DNA of 64,000 nucleotides from Venturia oleaginea (GCA_013176395.1 JABMLP010000003.1:1922001-1986000); one strand, 5' to 3'. Numbered from the stretch's first letter, positions 1 to 12,843 are shown. The notes: a model not told the origin generated them from the letters alone. Translations and numbers: made by a program.

Positions 1-1589
1 GTAGCTCCGAGGTATCCATCTCATCCTCAAGTACTGTCTCTTTGACAGTCTCATCATCGAGTTCCTCGGCTATCTCAAGCTCGTCATCTTCTACCCATGC
101 TTCGCCAACAATCACGTTCTCGTCGTCGAGCTCATCGGATATCCCAAGCTCGTCTTCCACTTGGTCTCTGACAATCACGTCTTCGGCTTTAACATCGCCG
201 TCTTCGGTCGCCTCAAGCTCTTCATCGAGTTCCGAGAGTCTCAGTTCGTCCTCGTCCTCCGAGATTTCGAGCCTTTCATCATCTGAAAGTTTCTCTTCGG
301 CCACATCCTTCTCCTCGTCGGTTATTTCAAGCTCTGTTTCGAGCCATTCTCCATCGTCAACAAGAAGCTCCAGCTCTATGGAGACAAGCAGCAGCTATTC
401 GAGCACGTCAAGCTACCCAGCATTGTCCACAGATTCTACTAGCTCACACTTTACATCGTCAAGCACCCCTGGGTCTCCAGTCCTACCAAGCACGACAAGC
501 TCCTACGATCTCACGAGCAGTAGCACCTCATACATCTCGTTCCATTACTATCACAACAGCACATACACTCACCCCACCTCTTCGACTCCAGGATCCCCCG
601 TCCTTCCATCCACAACGAGCAGCGAATTCTACCCAATTAGAGGGGGCTACGGCTATGATGAGCCGTCCAGGAAGATTTCCACTAGATCCTCAACATCACG
701 TGTCCACTACTACGATGATATATCCACTACTTCTTCAATGCTTAGCATCTACAACTACGACGATATATCCTCAAGCACACCCTCAAAGCCAACATTAACC
801 AGCAAACCACACTACTCCTACGACGATCCATCCCACACCACCACCTCCGTCTACACAACCACAATCACAACAACCTACGTAGACGTCTGCCCAACCGGCC
901 TCACCACCGTAACAGCAACATACAAAACCCCCGTCTACCCCGGCTCAACCACACCCGCCGTCCCGGTAGGCTGGACAACCGCCATCACGGTTTGTAGAAA
1001 CTGCGGTCCCAAACCAACAACCATCACAATCACAAAACCACACGCTGCAAGCACGGCCCTTGAAATCGTCTCCCTCGTCGTGAAACCGGTCCCACAGAAA
1101 GAATACATAGCTACCTCACTCACCACCCTCGCCGTCAGCAAGGCATCAAGTGTCCCCGCTGCCGCGCCAGTGAAGAGTATGCCAGCAGCCCCAGTAAAAG
1201 CCGCACCGAGTTATCCCATCGTGGCTCCAGGGGGTACTGCATCCAGCACACCCGTCAACCCCGTCCCCGCTTCACCGTCAGGATATCCCCTCAAAAAAGC
1301 AATTCCATCACCGCCTCTTTCGCCCGTGAAGCCATCTTCATCGCCATCAGGATATCCCCTCAAAGCAATTTCATCACCGCCTCTTGCGCCCGTGACGCCA
1401 ATCCCAACGCCAAATGCACAAAAGTACGCGGCGGCAGCAGCAGCAGCGCGTAGCTCTGCCGCGCCCCCGGGGAGCAAAACCGTCTCGCCGGTAGCCCAAT
1501 TCACGGGTGCTGCTGGTAAAGTGCATGTTGATATCGGTGCGGCGTCCGCCTTGATCGGATCCATCGTCGCCATTTTGGTTTCCCTGTAA
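1..1589 (+). CDS. Ser-rich GPI-anchored cell-wall protein (5' truncated by window edge)
   Basis: The reading frame is open from base 3, so the true start lies left of the window. The first apparent Met codon at 42 is only an internal TTG. The first ~130 residues are almost pure Ser/Thr with poly-Ser runs, a heavily O-glycosylated stalk. A central part (~bases 830-1050) is Thr-rich with a Cys pair pattern (VDVCPTGLTT ... VCRNCGPKPT) often seen in fungal wall proteins. Then come Pro/Ala/Ser repeats including two copies of an SGYPLK(K)AI.SPPL.PV unit and a poly-Ala run. The C-terminus ends in a small-residue site followed by a hydrophobic tail (ALIGSIVAILVSL), as in GPI-attachment signals, with TAA right after. 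I infer a covalently wall-linked adhesin or stalk protein. The specific function is unknown. Confidence 0.7.
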   Translation, partial: SSEVSISSSSTVSLTVSSSSSSAISSSSSSTHASPTITFSSSSSSDIPSSSSTWSLTITSSALTSPSSVASSSSSSSESLSSSSSSEISSLSSSESFSSATSFSSSVISSSVSSHSPSSTRSSSSMETSSSYSSTSSYPALSTDSTSSHFTSSSTPGSPVLPSTTSSYDLTSSSTSYISFHYYHNSTYTHPTSSTPGSPVLPSTTSSEFYPIRGGYGYDEPSRKISTRSSTSRVHYYDDISTTSSMLSIYNYDDISSSTPSKPTLTSKPHYSYDDPSHTTTSVYTTTITTTYVDVCPTGLTTVTATYKTPVYPGSTTPAVPVGWTTAITVCRNCGPKPTTITITKPHAASTALEIVSLVVKPVPQKEYIATSLTTLAVSKASSVPAAAPVKSMPAAPVKAAPSYPIVAPGGTASSTPVNPVPASPSGYPLKKAIPSPPLSPVKPSSSPSGYPLKAISSPPLAPVTPIPTPNAQKYAAAAAAARSSAAPPGSKTVSPVAQFTGAAGKVHVDIGAASALIGSIVAILVSL

Positions 1590-2314
1590 ATACCCCCTCT
1601 TGTATATTGTAATTCACCGTATCCGATCTCGAGGAAAAATAATCATCATCATTTCTTCTTCTTCTTCTTCTTCTTCTTTTCGTAATCTTACATGATTGTG
1701 GCTGCTCAGGTCTGTCTGCAAAGATACCCGATTGTGACTTCGAAATCGACGACTCTTCTAATGTATATATATATATATATCCTTGCAATAGTTCTCCAGT
1801 CTCCACAGTCTAGGGGAATGAACAGCAAAAAAAAGGCAAAAACTACATCAAAAACCCAATCCATCGGTACGATATTCCACACCACACCGCCCACAAAAGC
1901 CAATCAGTAACACGCCACGCTTCCTCTTCGCAATCGTTCTTCTTCTCTGTCCGTGCATTAGCCATCTGATGGAGTGCCAGTACAAGACATGCACACAAAG
2001 ATATTTAATTACATCCTACTGATGACTAACCAAGACTCTCAACAAAGTAATGCGACAAGTTTCCATCTATGGGTATCTGGAAAAGGTAAACCCCCATACA
2101 CCACCACATAAACGCCTTCTGAGAAATCAAAGAAGAAGAAAAAAATCAAAATCCAATGCCAATGCCAACGCTGCCACGCCTCCATGCATCTCCTAGCCAC
2201 CTGTTTCCCTCATCATCCTCGTCACCAAAAATCTTATTCAATAGATCTTTATACTCCCTTCACAACGCACAAAATAGCACAATTGATTTCCAACGTCGTA
2301 GTATGCAAAAGAGC
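1590..2314. other. Intergenic, convergent 3' ends
   Basis: Lies between the wall-protein stop and the transporter stop. It holds a (TTC)n tract near 1655-1680 and a (TA)n tract near 1762-1780. No convincing gene is seen. Confidence 0.6.
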
Positions 2315-5004
2315 TCAAAACTTTTCCATCATGTTCTTGCGCACAGTCATCATCCTAGCTCGTTTGCCGAAGATATACATAGGAATGGTGAAGAGCAAAC
2401 ATCCGACATGGATGCAGCCCAACGCAACGAAGACGTCTTTGCTGCCGTCGGATTCGAGCCAGTCGGGGAAAAAGAGGGAGAAGACGAGCCCGTGGAAGAT
2501 GTCTGTCATCAACGTTAGCGATCAAATAGCCATTGGAAACCAAGAGCACCTACTTTTCGAAAAATTGAGCGTAACAAGCGCCTCGCCAGCATATACTCTG
2601 TAACTGTCCACTGCAAACGTGATGGCGGTCGTGGAACCTAAAGAGCACCCGAAGCTAATGATCCCGAAGAATACCGTGGGAACGATCCAGTTGTCTCGTT
2701 CTTCAGCTGACCAACCGAACCCCATCAATCCGATAGCAGTCGTGAGCGCAATGGGTACAGCCATGACAAGCCTATACTCTGGTTCGTAGATTCCACCATT
2801 GCGACGAGACATGAAGCGAACAACCAGGTCAGAAACCTTGCCAGCCACGGCAGTGCCGAGAATACCGCCAATGAAAGGCGATATGTATACCAAACCAGTT
2901 TGGAGAGAGGTGAAGTTGTACAATTCACGATTCTTGTAAACTGAACTGACAGATTCGGACAGCACGATGAGCCAGCCGACGGAGAGTGAGTAGACGACCG
3001 AGCTCCACAGAATGGCAGGATAGGCATAGAGAACGAAAGGACGGAATGCAACACGGAGCCAATTATCGTGGCAAAGGCGGCCTGAAAACGGTTTGAGGGT
3101 TTGCCAGTACGTCTTTGCAGGTGCTGCGCGGTAGTACTCTGTGTACCCGGATGCCACGGGCCCTTTCGGTCCTTTGTGGGAAGACGAATGATGGGAGTGG
3201 CTATCAGAGTCCGGTAGTTGAGATGATGGCTTTTCTTTGAATATCTCATTGGACGCCTGAGATTTCGAGCGGTCCGAGCCTGGTTCTGAGCTTTCAGGTA
3301 AAGTGACGTGTTTTCCAGTGCCGGGACGAGACGATGCAGGGAGCGGTAGATTTTTCGTTTTCAATGCTGATTTGCCAGGAGTACCGGGTCTCCCGGGGGT
3401 TGTAGGTGTATTGGGTGAAAATGATGGCGATGATGGGACATTGGGATTCGGATCTAGCGCAGAGGCAGGGACAGGAGACGTTGGCGAAGATAAGGACCCG
3501 TTCGGCGCACTCAGAGTGAAGTAATCCACGCCCGAGCTCTTTTCAACCTTCTCACTGTACCAAGGGGAGTTTAGGTTGTGCAAATCTGGAGTCGGACGTT
3601 TCAGTGAGGCATTGGATCCTTCAACAGGAGCCCATTCCGTAGGGGATTGCCAAGATGAAAGATTAGGCGTGGGGTTGCTATCGGCCGCCGTATCGATTTC
3701 GAGAGGACCAGGAGAGTTCCCGAAGGCCACTGAGCGCGGCTTCTTCTCGGTAGACTGACTCAACGCTCGAGTGTCATCAGCTTCTCCAGCACCGTCATGG
3801 GTTCGCGTGCTCCGCAGGGAGCGTGGCCGAAGTATCGATGGAACGTGTTTAGTAATGTGATGCGGTTTGGGGGTGCGATCCCAAAAGGTCTCTGGGACAA
3901 ATAAGAAGAGCAAGCTTCCACAAAAGGCAACGATAAATGTGACAATCCTAGTCGGCGAGGTCAGAATTAACACGAGGCATGATCATGTGGGGACTTACCA
4001 AAAGACCCAACGCCACGAAAGACTCTGAATGATGGCAGCTGAAACAAGGGGCACCAGATTCTTACCACCAAGGAGCAGGAGAGTGTAGATTCCCAGCCGG
4101 TACGCTCGCTCGTGTAGATAGAAAATCTCGGCAACGGTAGCAGATGGCAGGCATTCGACGGGGCTAACAGCGATACCCTGAACTATTCTTGCGACCACAA
4201 GTGACGGGTAATTAGGCGACAAGGCACACCAGACACTTGTAAGGAGAAACATAACAGCCGAGGCCAGATAAACAGGGCGTTTCCCGAAGAGTATAGCGGT
4301 TGGAGACATGATAACGCAGCCGATTCCCAACCCCATCATGTACAATCCTGTGGTCAATGCAACTTGCGGAACTGTGACGGAATAGGTAGTCGCAACGTTC
4401 TGTAGAAGTGAGATCAGCTACTGCATGGTCAAAGTGCATAAATCCGTAAAGAGCTGTACGTACATTGAACCCAGCAGCAAGAATGGGCGTCATGCCACCA
4501 CCAACCAAGCAATAGAAACCCAGAGACAGCAAAGCAGCATTTCTTCTCCAAAGGGGCCATTGTAATGGATCGTTTGGAGTATCATCGGGCTGTGGCTCTA
4601 GTATAGTCTTGCCGTCCGGGGTGGTCTTCTTTTCTGGCCGGACCCGCGTCTTAGAACGACTTCTGCTGGAGGAGCGGCTTTGCGAGGGAAGAGACGAGGT
4701 AGAGGTTCGAGCTGGCTCATGTTGAAGGCCGAGAGGTTCGTTACGCTTGTGGACTTTGGATAGCAGTAGTATGGAACCTGTCCAAGCAAGACTTATCAGA
4801 TTACAGTCTTGGTTGCAAGGCAAATATCAACTGACCAGGTACTTCGTCCGTCTCCTTATCATTCAGTATACCAAGACTCCACTTCGCTGGGCGCCTCTTG
4901 CTGCTCTCTCCTCCTGATTCTGGGTCATCGGAGCCCGCGCCCTCATCATTCTTTGGCTCTCCATCTCTTTTATTAGGCTCCCCGAAGAGATTCCAGCGGA
5001 CCAT
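2315..5004 (-). CDS. MFS transporter, HOL1-like DHA1 type, with long cytosolic loop
   Basis: Five exons on the minus strand: 5004-4836, 4777-4464, 4399-3999, 3947-2554, 2502-2315. They are joined by introns of 51-64 bp with GTCAGT, GTACGT, GTAAGT and GTAGGT donors and CAG/TAG acceptors. The sum is 2466 nt (821 aa). The start ATG at 5004 has a strong context (GCCATGG). After a ~130-residue hydrophilic N-terminus come TM1-6 with the MFS-like LFGKRPVYL loop and QGIAVSPVECLPSATVAE. A ~270-residue Ser/Pro-rich central loop follows, then TM7-12 ending NFSKNIFHGLVFSLFFPDW, a signature of fungal HOL1-type members. It sits in the plasma membrane or vacuole. HOL1 relatives move cations and polyamines, but the substrate here is only inferred. 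The large loop with many SP/TP motifs suggests phosphoregulation. Confidence 0.88.
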
Positions 5005-6231
5005 GGCGGAGGCGAGGCGGTAGGAATAGGGATTTGTTAGAGCTACGGTCAAGCATGCGAAGTTCTTGTTGTATTCTTAAGATTGCGCCCAAGCCCCGAC
5101 ACTTCTCAGTGAGCCAGGATGCTGTATAAGGAATAGCAAGTCAGACACTGGGTCCAGGAGCGGTTGTGGGGTGTGGACAATCACAGGTTGCAGGGTTTAC
5201 GTATGACGTCGGCTCAGAAGGTGAAGGCGAAGGTGATGGTGGGGTTGTATGATTGCGAGGGAGGAGGACTACTCGGATGAGCAGGTCTCTGGCTCCCGAT
5301 ATATAATGCATGGTGTAGCTTTGCTCAACGCAGCGTTGTGGAAGTTGCAATGGATTGCGAACCAAGGCACGCGCTACCTACACTCCCTGCAATCATCTTC
5401 TCCACCCATCACGGCCATCACGGCCAACACATCGATACGTTACAATCATCTCCAGCTTCGCCGCCAATCTCGCTTGTCGATAGAATCACGAGGGATCGCA
5501 ACAAGCATAATCGTTGACCGCTACGAAGATCGGATTATCTCCGCACGAATCCATACACTTGAACATCACCGGCTGTGCTCATCTGACAACATGGCCTACA
5601 CTTCTTGGGGCTAACGAGCCTGTTGGTCTGATGCTATGAACTGATCCTCATGCACTCGAAGCTGCAGCATTAGAATACGGTGATCAAGCCGATGCCACGC
5701 AACCCGCAGTTGTATTCGAGGTCGACAAGGACACATCGGAGACAGTAGGATACATTCAACGAACATCGAAGCAGACGGCCGTCCATCACACCGGACCTGC
5801 CAATCATGTCCCCCCGTCAGCTTTGCTCTGTTCAATAGTCATTGTCTGATTCATGTGTATACCAGTGGCAGTGTCTTGTGGAGTCGAAACATCTTGAAGC
5901 TCGGATATGGTGGGGAGAAATGCCCCCCCTGAATGCGCACTCTACCCCAGGACAAATGTCAAGAACCTACACCTATAAATGTCTTATCGTGCGTGAACGC
6001 TTCTATATGAGCTTAAACCCCCCCCCCCAGTTCGACAAGTACCATGCTCTTTTGAACGAACCATGTCTCACAAAAAGGGATTTCGGAGAGGCTGGCCTCC
6101 AGCCTTCCCAACCTCCATCACCCCAGAAACCTTCTTAACACCAGCCATGGCTGCAAGCGTCGCGGCCGGGCATCTATCCTCCTACACTCATTGCTGTAAT
6201 TCCAATCGTTTGAATGTCTGCTACGACAGAC
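5005..6231. other. Intergenic, divergent promoters
   Basis: Upstream region shared by the minus-strand transporter and the plus-strand DUF3433 gene. It contains a C10 homopolymer near 6019-6028. Short ORFs here have no recognisable domain, and no RNA gene could be identified. Confidence 0.5.
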
Positions 6232-9200
6232 ATGACTTCGAATTTGCAAGAAGCCTTTTCGTTGAAGCAAACCAATGGTACGTTTGATTCCACCCTTGGC
6301 AGCCAGCACCTTCATCCCAGCAACACCAAGTATCGCGCAACTTCTGCTGCGCCGGAGACTGCGTCTGACAACAAACCATGGGGGCCAAGCAATACTGATA
6401 ATTCGTTTGCATAGTTTCCAGACCTCAACTGTCCAATGTGCCATCCAAACAATCGGTAGCCGCATCGCAAGACTACTATTCTTTCTCCGGATCCGACTAC
6501 GCAGCCTCAAGCAACGGCGAAGACGAAGCCTCAAGACTGAATCCTCCACTCCGATTCACAACCCCCCCTTCACGCAGACATACTCCGGACGATGGACAAG
6601 CACCGCAATCCGAAGCCACATTACAATCAATAAGGCCCGTCAGGTCGCGCCAACGAGTTGGGGGAATACAATCAGAGGAAGCCCAAAGTCGACGGAGACC
6701 GATTGGCTCATCGCCGACAAAAGATCTTCGTGCTAGGATGGAGCAGAAGTCATTGGCCACTCAGAAGAGGAGGGCACCATACCCAAAGGATGGCAAGCTG
6801 GATCCCTTCTCGCCTTCCGTCTCACCTGGGATAGACGAGACTCCGTACATCCGATTCGCCCTGGACCAACTGACGCGCGACGAGGAGGTCCGAGGCTTCA
6901 GGCACTACCCAGGGCGCAGCAACGGCCAAGATGAGGACGACGACTTTGAGGATGCAATCGCTGAAGCCCCGCAGTCGCATTCACAATCACAATCGCGATA
7001 CGAGCATGAGATATCCTCTTCATACTTCTCACACTATGTGCCGACGCGGAAGGAGAAGCAGAAGCAGGATATGGTAAGACAGAAGGAGATGCAGGCTGGC
7101 ACAGCTCCACGACATCCAGTTCAGGACATGCTGAGCTCCGAGGACTCATTTCTACCACAGTCTTACGATGTCTTCGTCCCATACAAACCACCAATCTCTA
7201 CCAACAGCCAGCCGAAGCTCAACTTCCTCCCAGCCATCCTCCGACCACTTTGGATGAGCATCTACCTATTCTTATGCATTCTTATGCTGGTGGGGCTGAT
7301 CTTTAGCGCCGTCTGGTCTCGCTCGCATCGAGGTCTATGGAATTATGACAATTTTGGCGACAACCGCTACTTTACTTTCCAGTACCTGCCGACCATATTC
7401 GGAATCTTGATCTTGATTTGGCTGTTCCAGATCCAGATCGCAGTTCAGCGCATCTCACCATACATGGCCATGGCATCAGAATCGATAAGCTCGAGGTCAG
7501 AAGCCTCCTTCCTTGATCTTTACCCAACAGGCTTCCTTCTCCCGAAGACCCAACACTTCAGAGCCGGCCAGCCCATTATTGGGTCGTGTTTCTTCGTCTT
7601 CTGGTTATCCCTCTTCTCGGTTCCCCTCCTGGCTTCTACCTTCAACGTTCGATATTATACTGAACTCTCAACATGGCGGTGGGTTGCTGTTCAGGGTGTC
7701 ATTTGGACAATTGTTGCACTTTACATCATGAACATTCTTGCCCTCATAATTCTTTCACTCAAACTATGGCGCACTTCGACTGGCCTAAAGTGGGATCCAC
7801 GATCTCTCGCAGACATTATCGCCCTCCTCGAGCGCGCGAACATCATGAGCGATTACGCCGGTAGCGAGACATTCAAAAAGAGGAGCCAATTCAAGCAACT
7901 CTTGTGGAACCGCACGGATCGACTCGGGTACTGGCATACATCTCGCCGACCCCAGGACATTTTCTACGGTCTCGGAGAAGAAGGCGGTGCAACCAGACGA
8001 TACTCCATTGAGCAGGGTCGTATTCGGGAGAAACCAGCTGGACAAGGACATTCCCAGCACTCATCCATTTCTTCGACCGTTTCCTCAACTGGTGATATTG
8101 AGAATAGCGGACCAGACACAGCTGCGATCTTCAATATCCGAGCCGATCTTCGAAGCACGGCTGTGCGTAGAAGACACATGCCATGGTTTCTGTCCTCCAG
8201 CGCCATCCTTGCCTGGATTATTCTAGCCATCGTTCTTCTTATCGCCTTCTACATTGTCGCCTTTCTCAACCAGGCTTTGACTCGCGGTTTCTTGCCCCGA
8301 CTTGACGCTGGAGCTGATTCGGAGGGCTTCTCACCCGCGAGCTTCCTATACTCATTCATCCCTTGTCTCTTGGGTCTCATCATGTATCTCATCTGGCTTC
8401 CATTCGACTTCACACACCGCAGACTTGCTCCATTCGCAGCAATGAGCGGTCCCCATGGCGCCAATGCTGAGAAGTCACTGCTCTTGGATTATCCCTTCGC
8501 CCTTCCGGTCTCCGTCACTGCGTCCGCAATGTCTAACCACCACTACAAAGTTGCGCTTCTTTCGGCCATGTCTACGATCAATATGGTCATCCCAGTCCTT
8601 GCTGGAGGTATCTTTTGGGCACAGTGGTATCCACGTACACAGACGGTCCGCATTGCAGCTCAGCCAGCAGGTCTCTACGCCATTTGCTTCTTCCTCGCTC
8701 TGTACACAATCGCCCTCTTCGCACTTGTGCCTGGACGCAAGAATGTTGCACTTCCACACGACGCTCGCAGATTGTCGGAGATCATCAGCTGGTTGTACAT
8801 GAGTCCACTCTTGTGCGATCGTGCTTTTGCTCGTTGCCAGACCAAACCTGAACTTGTTGCTAAACTTGTAGGTGTCAGGCCCTTCCGCGCATCACAATTG
8901 AAGAAGAAAAACAGTCTCTGGGAAAGCATATTGGCGCTAGCCAAGCCTCTGGACGAGGTTGATGCCGCTAGACGTGCTGAAGAGGAGGCTCAATATGCAG
9001 ACAGCGATGCAGGTGTAGGACCGAGTACCGCAATGCTTAAGCCAGAGAAGCGACTCTCTGGTATTCCTGAAGGGCACAGTCTTCCTCGTAAGGCTGCTTC
9101 GGTGCTTGGTGAGGATTTTCGCAACGTCATTCGCAGAAGTGAAGAAGAGCAAGCTCAGGACGCGGCCATGGCCAAGCGCAACCAAGAGACGCGTTATGGG

Positions 9201-9332
9201 TTTGGTGTCTTTGTCGGAAGAGATGGACAGGAACACCTTGGCATTGAGCGCGTCGATCGTGGTGGTCGCGAAATGGTGCTTTTCCAAGACTTCAATCGGG
9301 GGAGGAAGAGAAGGAGCTGGATCGGATTCTGA
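6232..9332 (+). CDS. DUF3433 multi-pass membrane protein
   Basis: Two exons: 6232-6277 and 6415-9332 (987 aa). The 137-bp intron has donor GTACGT and acceptor CATAG. Splicing it joins MTSNLQEAFSLKQTN to VSRPQLSNVPSKQS in frame; without it the long frame has no ATG near its beginning, only a GTG at 6438. Residues 1-285 are hydrophilic and disordered. Then come two copies of the fungal DUF3433 domain (roughly residues 285-470 and 605-785), each with several TM helices. Diagnostic pieces are LDYPFALPVSVTASAMSNHH and WDPRSLADIIALLERANIM. A charged ~150-residue C-terminal tail follows. Family members are Pezizomycotina-specific membrane proteins (Neurospora 'spray'-like) linked to hyphal morphology; no biochemical activity is known. 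The domain call is firm, the role is not. Confidence 0.88.
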
Positions 9333-10301
9333 TCAGATGAAGAACGATGAAGGAAGGAATGAAGGAAGGAATGAATACATGAATGGCATGAGGGGAGGTA
9401 ATATGCATTAGCGACAGGCGTCTTCTTATTTTGCGAGAAATACAACAAAAAAGGCTTTTGGGATGGTAATTTGCTTTTTTCGGCGTTTTGGAGCTGGGAA
9501 CTCTATCAAGGATGGTATGATATGGATATGGCGGATGGATTCTTTCGCATCCGCGTTTGGAAGGTTTTATGACCTTATTTTTAGATATCCATGACGCGAG
9601 AGAGGAAGCTTTGTATGAACAGCGGACATGGGAGATGGATAGTACTACGAGCCTCCTGATGATGGAGAGACTAATTCTGTAATTTGGGTTGGAGATGGAG
9701 AGGAATATATGATTACGAGATGTTGATCATTGTCTTCATTGCGAGGTTGCGGTTATTGTGCGTCTTCTGATTTCTTTTATCTTCCGTTATTTGGTTTCTT
9801 TGCTTATTGGGTCTTTTTCTCGTTTTACTGACTGAGAGAGGGGTTGATTATCTTCCTGAATGGTTCTGCTGGGTTACTGTTTTATTATCGTTGGTAAGGA
9901 GATGCGATGGAGGGGGTGCGTCCATTTGCTCTCTCCTTGCACTTTTCCACAGGCCATTTTCTCTCAAGGGGTCAAAGGAAACATAAGGCCAATGTAAGAG
10001 GCCAAAGACAGATCATGCCTCATTCGTTGTCCAATCGTCGAATAAACCCCTTTCTTCGCAATAAATCGCAAAGACCGACCACTTAGCTACCAGTGAGCAA
10101 AACCAAACTCCACCATCAATCATGAACCATATCATACCAGCAACCAAGCAGAGAAATCGCGCACTCAATTTTGTGTTTTGTGAAGAAGTAGAAGGAAAAA
10201 CTGCAGGCCAATCGTTTTTTGAGCCATCTGTAGCCCATCTCGCAAGAAATGTGGTGTATGAATGCTGAGGCAGAAACCAGACCGTGAGTTGCTGCCAAAA
10301 C
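9333..10301. other. Intergenic, convergent 3' region
   Basis: 3' flank of both neighbouring genes. It begins with a GAAGGAAT-type tandem repeat (9346-9380) and is T/G-rich afterwards. No gene is supported. Confidence 0.5.
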
Positions 10302-12558
10302 TTACCAGGCAAAGGCAGCCTCAGACTGACCACCAAAGCTAGACTCACCACCATCAGCGGAGAAGCCAGTATCAGCAGAATCGGTAGTGAAACCAGTGGC
10401 GACAGCCTCCTCAGCAGCAGCAGCAGCAGCAGCAGCAGGAGCTCCCCATCCTCCAACCTCAGCCCCATCAGCGGCCGCATCCTCATCTGATTCGTCGCTG
10501 CTATCATCCCAAACCAACTCCCCATCCATGGGCTTGAACTCCTCCAAGAAGTCGGGAATATCCTGATTGTTCTCGATGAGGATCTTGACCAGAGCCTCAG
10601 CCATGTCCTCCGACCGGTCGTTGTAGAAGGACGTGGCGCGACCTTCGTTGCCGATGCGTGCAGTGCGACCGATACGGTGAACATACTCCGCAATGCCACC
10701 GTGCATACCAGAGGGCATGTCGTAGTTGATGACGTGGAGAACATGCTTGATGTCCAAGCCACGAGCGGCAACACCGGTGGTGATCAAGATGGGCGAAGTG
10801 CCTTGGCGGAAAGAAAGAATCGAGTCTTCGCGCTCGCGCTGGGTGCGGTCCGAGTGGATCGAGGTCGACGGCATACCCTTATTGAACAGGAAGTCATCGA
10901 GCATGTCGGCCGCCTTCTTGTTGTTCACGAACACAATCGTGCGGCATGGAGGATTCTGGAAGAGCAGGTCCCAGAGAGCATCACGCTTCTTGTTCTCTTC
11001 GACCCAGATGACATCCTGCTTGATGTTCTCGTGGGACGAACCAATGCGGCCGACGCGGATGCGAACGAAGTCCTCAGCCATGAAGGTCTTTGCAACCTTG
11101 CGAAATTCCTTGGGGAAGGTGGCAGAGAACATGTAGTATTTCGAGTCGGCATCCTCGCTGAGATCGCCGCCTGTCATGATCACATTCATATCCTCCTGCC
11201 AGTCGCCGTGCATGAGCTCGTCAGCCTCGTCGATGACTGTGTACCTGGAGCAGTGTTAGCGGATGAAGCGTAAGGAGTGGGACAGTGGAAAGAGATGTAC
11301 TCGCCGAACACGTCGGAGACTCAGAACAGAAGGCTTGCTGATCAAGTCCTTCAGACGACCAGGGGTGCAGACAATGATGTCGCAACCCTTCGCGAGCTCC
11401 TCAATCTGCTTACCCAACGGCCCACCACCGTAGGCGATGCAGGGACGGAGCATTGTGCGGTAGCACAAGCGGCGGCACTCGTCGAAGATCTGAATGCATA
11501 GTTCCCGAGTCGGGCAAACGATCAACACCAAAGGCTCAGCGCGAACGCGATCGGTGGTGGGGTTGTAGGTGCTGGGGTCAGGACGCTTGGCAGCGAGCTT
11601 CTTGGCCTTACCCATAAGCATCGAAATGATGGGGATGAGGTAGGCGGCAGTCTTGCCAGAACCAGTCTGGGCAGAGGCAACGATATCGCGGCCGGCGAGG
11701 ATCATAGGGATCGTGGCGCACTGGATGGGAGTGGGCATGCGGTAGCCCATCAAATCGAGTGTCTCCATGACGACTGGGTGAATAGCGGCATCCTCGAACT
11801 GTGGAAGAAGTTAGCAACGGTGTTGGAGTTGAGTCCTTCAACTCGAGATCGATAATGATTATTTTTTGGCAGCCCTCGATGCGGAGTTTGCCATAAATTT
11901 ATCGACGGTGAAATGGTGCAAGTCTCTCAACTCGAGAGCGATATCGATAAATTTCTGGCGATCCTGGTATTGAAGTTTGCCAGAAAACTTTCAACATCCA
12001 TCTCGAGTTGATCGTGCTAAATGAGAAGAGGGTGTCGTCGCAACTAACAGAGAATGGGTGGAAGAGACTGACCTTGTAGATATCACGAGGGAGGACCTCG
12101 CCAGTGCCATGGTCTTTCATCTCGATATTGATGACATCGAGGCGGCTACGACCAATACCGGCCTCCATGCGGAAGTCGCTGGTGAACAAGAGCGCTTCGA
12201 GTTCGGGGATCTTGGGACCGACATCGCCGTACTCGTCCTTCCACTCGTAACGAGCAGCCTGGGCGGTGTTGATGCCGGCGGCGATGACCGGAGCCAATAT
12301 GTCCTCGCCTTCACCTCCATCTGTGGCAGCCTGTCCACGCGCTCCGTACGCGCTGTAGTCGTATGGAACTGGCGCAGTGTAACCATGCTCACGGGCTTTG
12401 CTCTCTGCCTCGTCCTTATCTTGAGGCGCGCCGACATAGTTTTGTTCGGGGCGAATCTTGGTGTCGGCCGTCAAGGCAGCCTCCATGTCACCAGTGTCGA
12501 AGGTGCTGGCGGCAGCAACGTCGAAGGAGAGTTCCTCAGTTTCGCCGAAGCCGGACAT
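10302..12558 (-). CDS. DEAD-box ATP-dependent RNA helicase (Ded1/Vasa-like)
   Basis: Three exons: 12558-12073, 11798-11305, 11244-10302 (1923 nt, 640 aa). All helicase motifs are visible: Q-motif region MPTPIQ, Walker A AQTGSGKT (~205-212), Ia PTRELC, Ib TPGRL, II DEAD (332-335), III SAT (367-369), IV IVFVNN, V ARGLDI, VI HRIGRTAR (~520). The C-terminal tail is acidic (WDDSSDESDED) followed by a CAG-encoded poly-Ala run (microsatellite 10417-10438) and an FGG/GWG-rich end. It unwinds or remodels RNA, probably in translation initiation or mRNP turnover. Intron 1 (12072-11799, 274 bp) is unusually long and contains hairpin repeats. Intron 2 (11304-11245) is best explained as a GC-AG intron. The stop codon overlaps a GTAAGT, so an extra 3' exon cannot be excluded. 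Confidence 0.88.
11838..12011. repeat. Two adjacent hairpin repeats inside helicase intron 1
   Basis: Unit a (11838-11906) and unit b (11927-12011) both begin TCAACTCGAGA. Unit b ends with the reverse complement TCTCGAGTTGA and has an inner inverted pair TTTCTGGC / GCCAGAAA, so the intronic RNA can fold into a long hairpin. Related sequences occur at 16495-16537, 40842-40920 and 41401-41478. Confidence 0.65.
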
Positions 12559-12566
12559 CGTGAAGT

Positions 12567-12843
12567 CTGGAGGCGAGACGTGTTAGTGATTGGGGCGAGC
12601 GAGCAAGCGAGGGATGTAGTGAAGTATGTGTGGATGTGGGGCGCGCGAAGATGCAGAGGGAGTGAGTGGATGATGGGAGTGATAGAAGGAGGTGTGCGAA
12701 GACTGTGAGATGATGGCTGGGTAAGAGTGGAAGGAAGGAGCTGTTTGTTCTGAGCGAGCGCGATGACTCCAAGTGGTCGCGTACTCCAAACAAGCGCAGC
12801 TCAATGGAGGATGGAAGAGGAATGAATGATGGAAGAAGCTTAC
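12567..12843 (-). other. Probable 5'-UTR intron of the helicase gene
   Basis: On the minus strand, CCAG|GTAAGC at 12843 and CACTAACAC...CTCCAG at 12567 fit a donor, branch and acceptor. The acceptor lies 8 nt before the helicase ATG. A 277-bp leader intron is inferred from splice signals only. Confidence 0.5.

Noticed and set aside
935..1573. Long minus-strand ORFs opposite the Ser/Pro-rich wall protein
   Set aside because: Shadow frames of a low-complexity coding strand; no domain, start context or splice logic.
10296..10304. GTAAGT at the helicase stop codon as a donor for an extra 3' exon
   Set aside because: The TAA stop gives a plausible C-terminus and no convincing downstream exon was found; kept only as a caveat.
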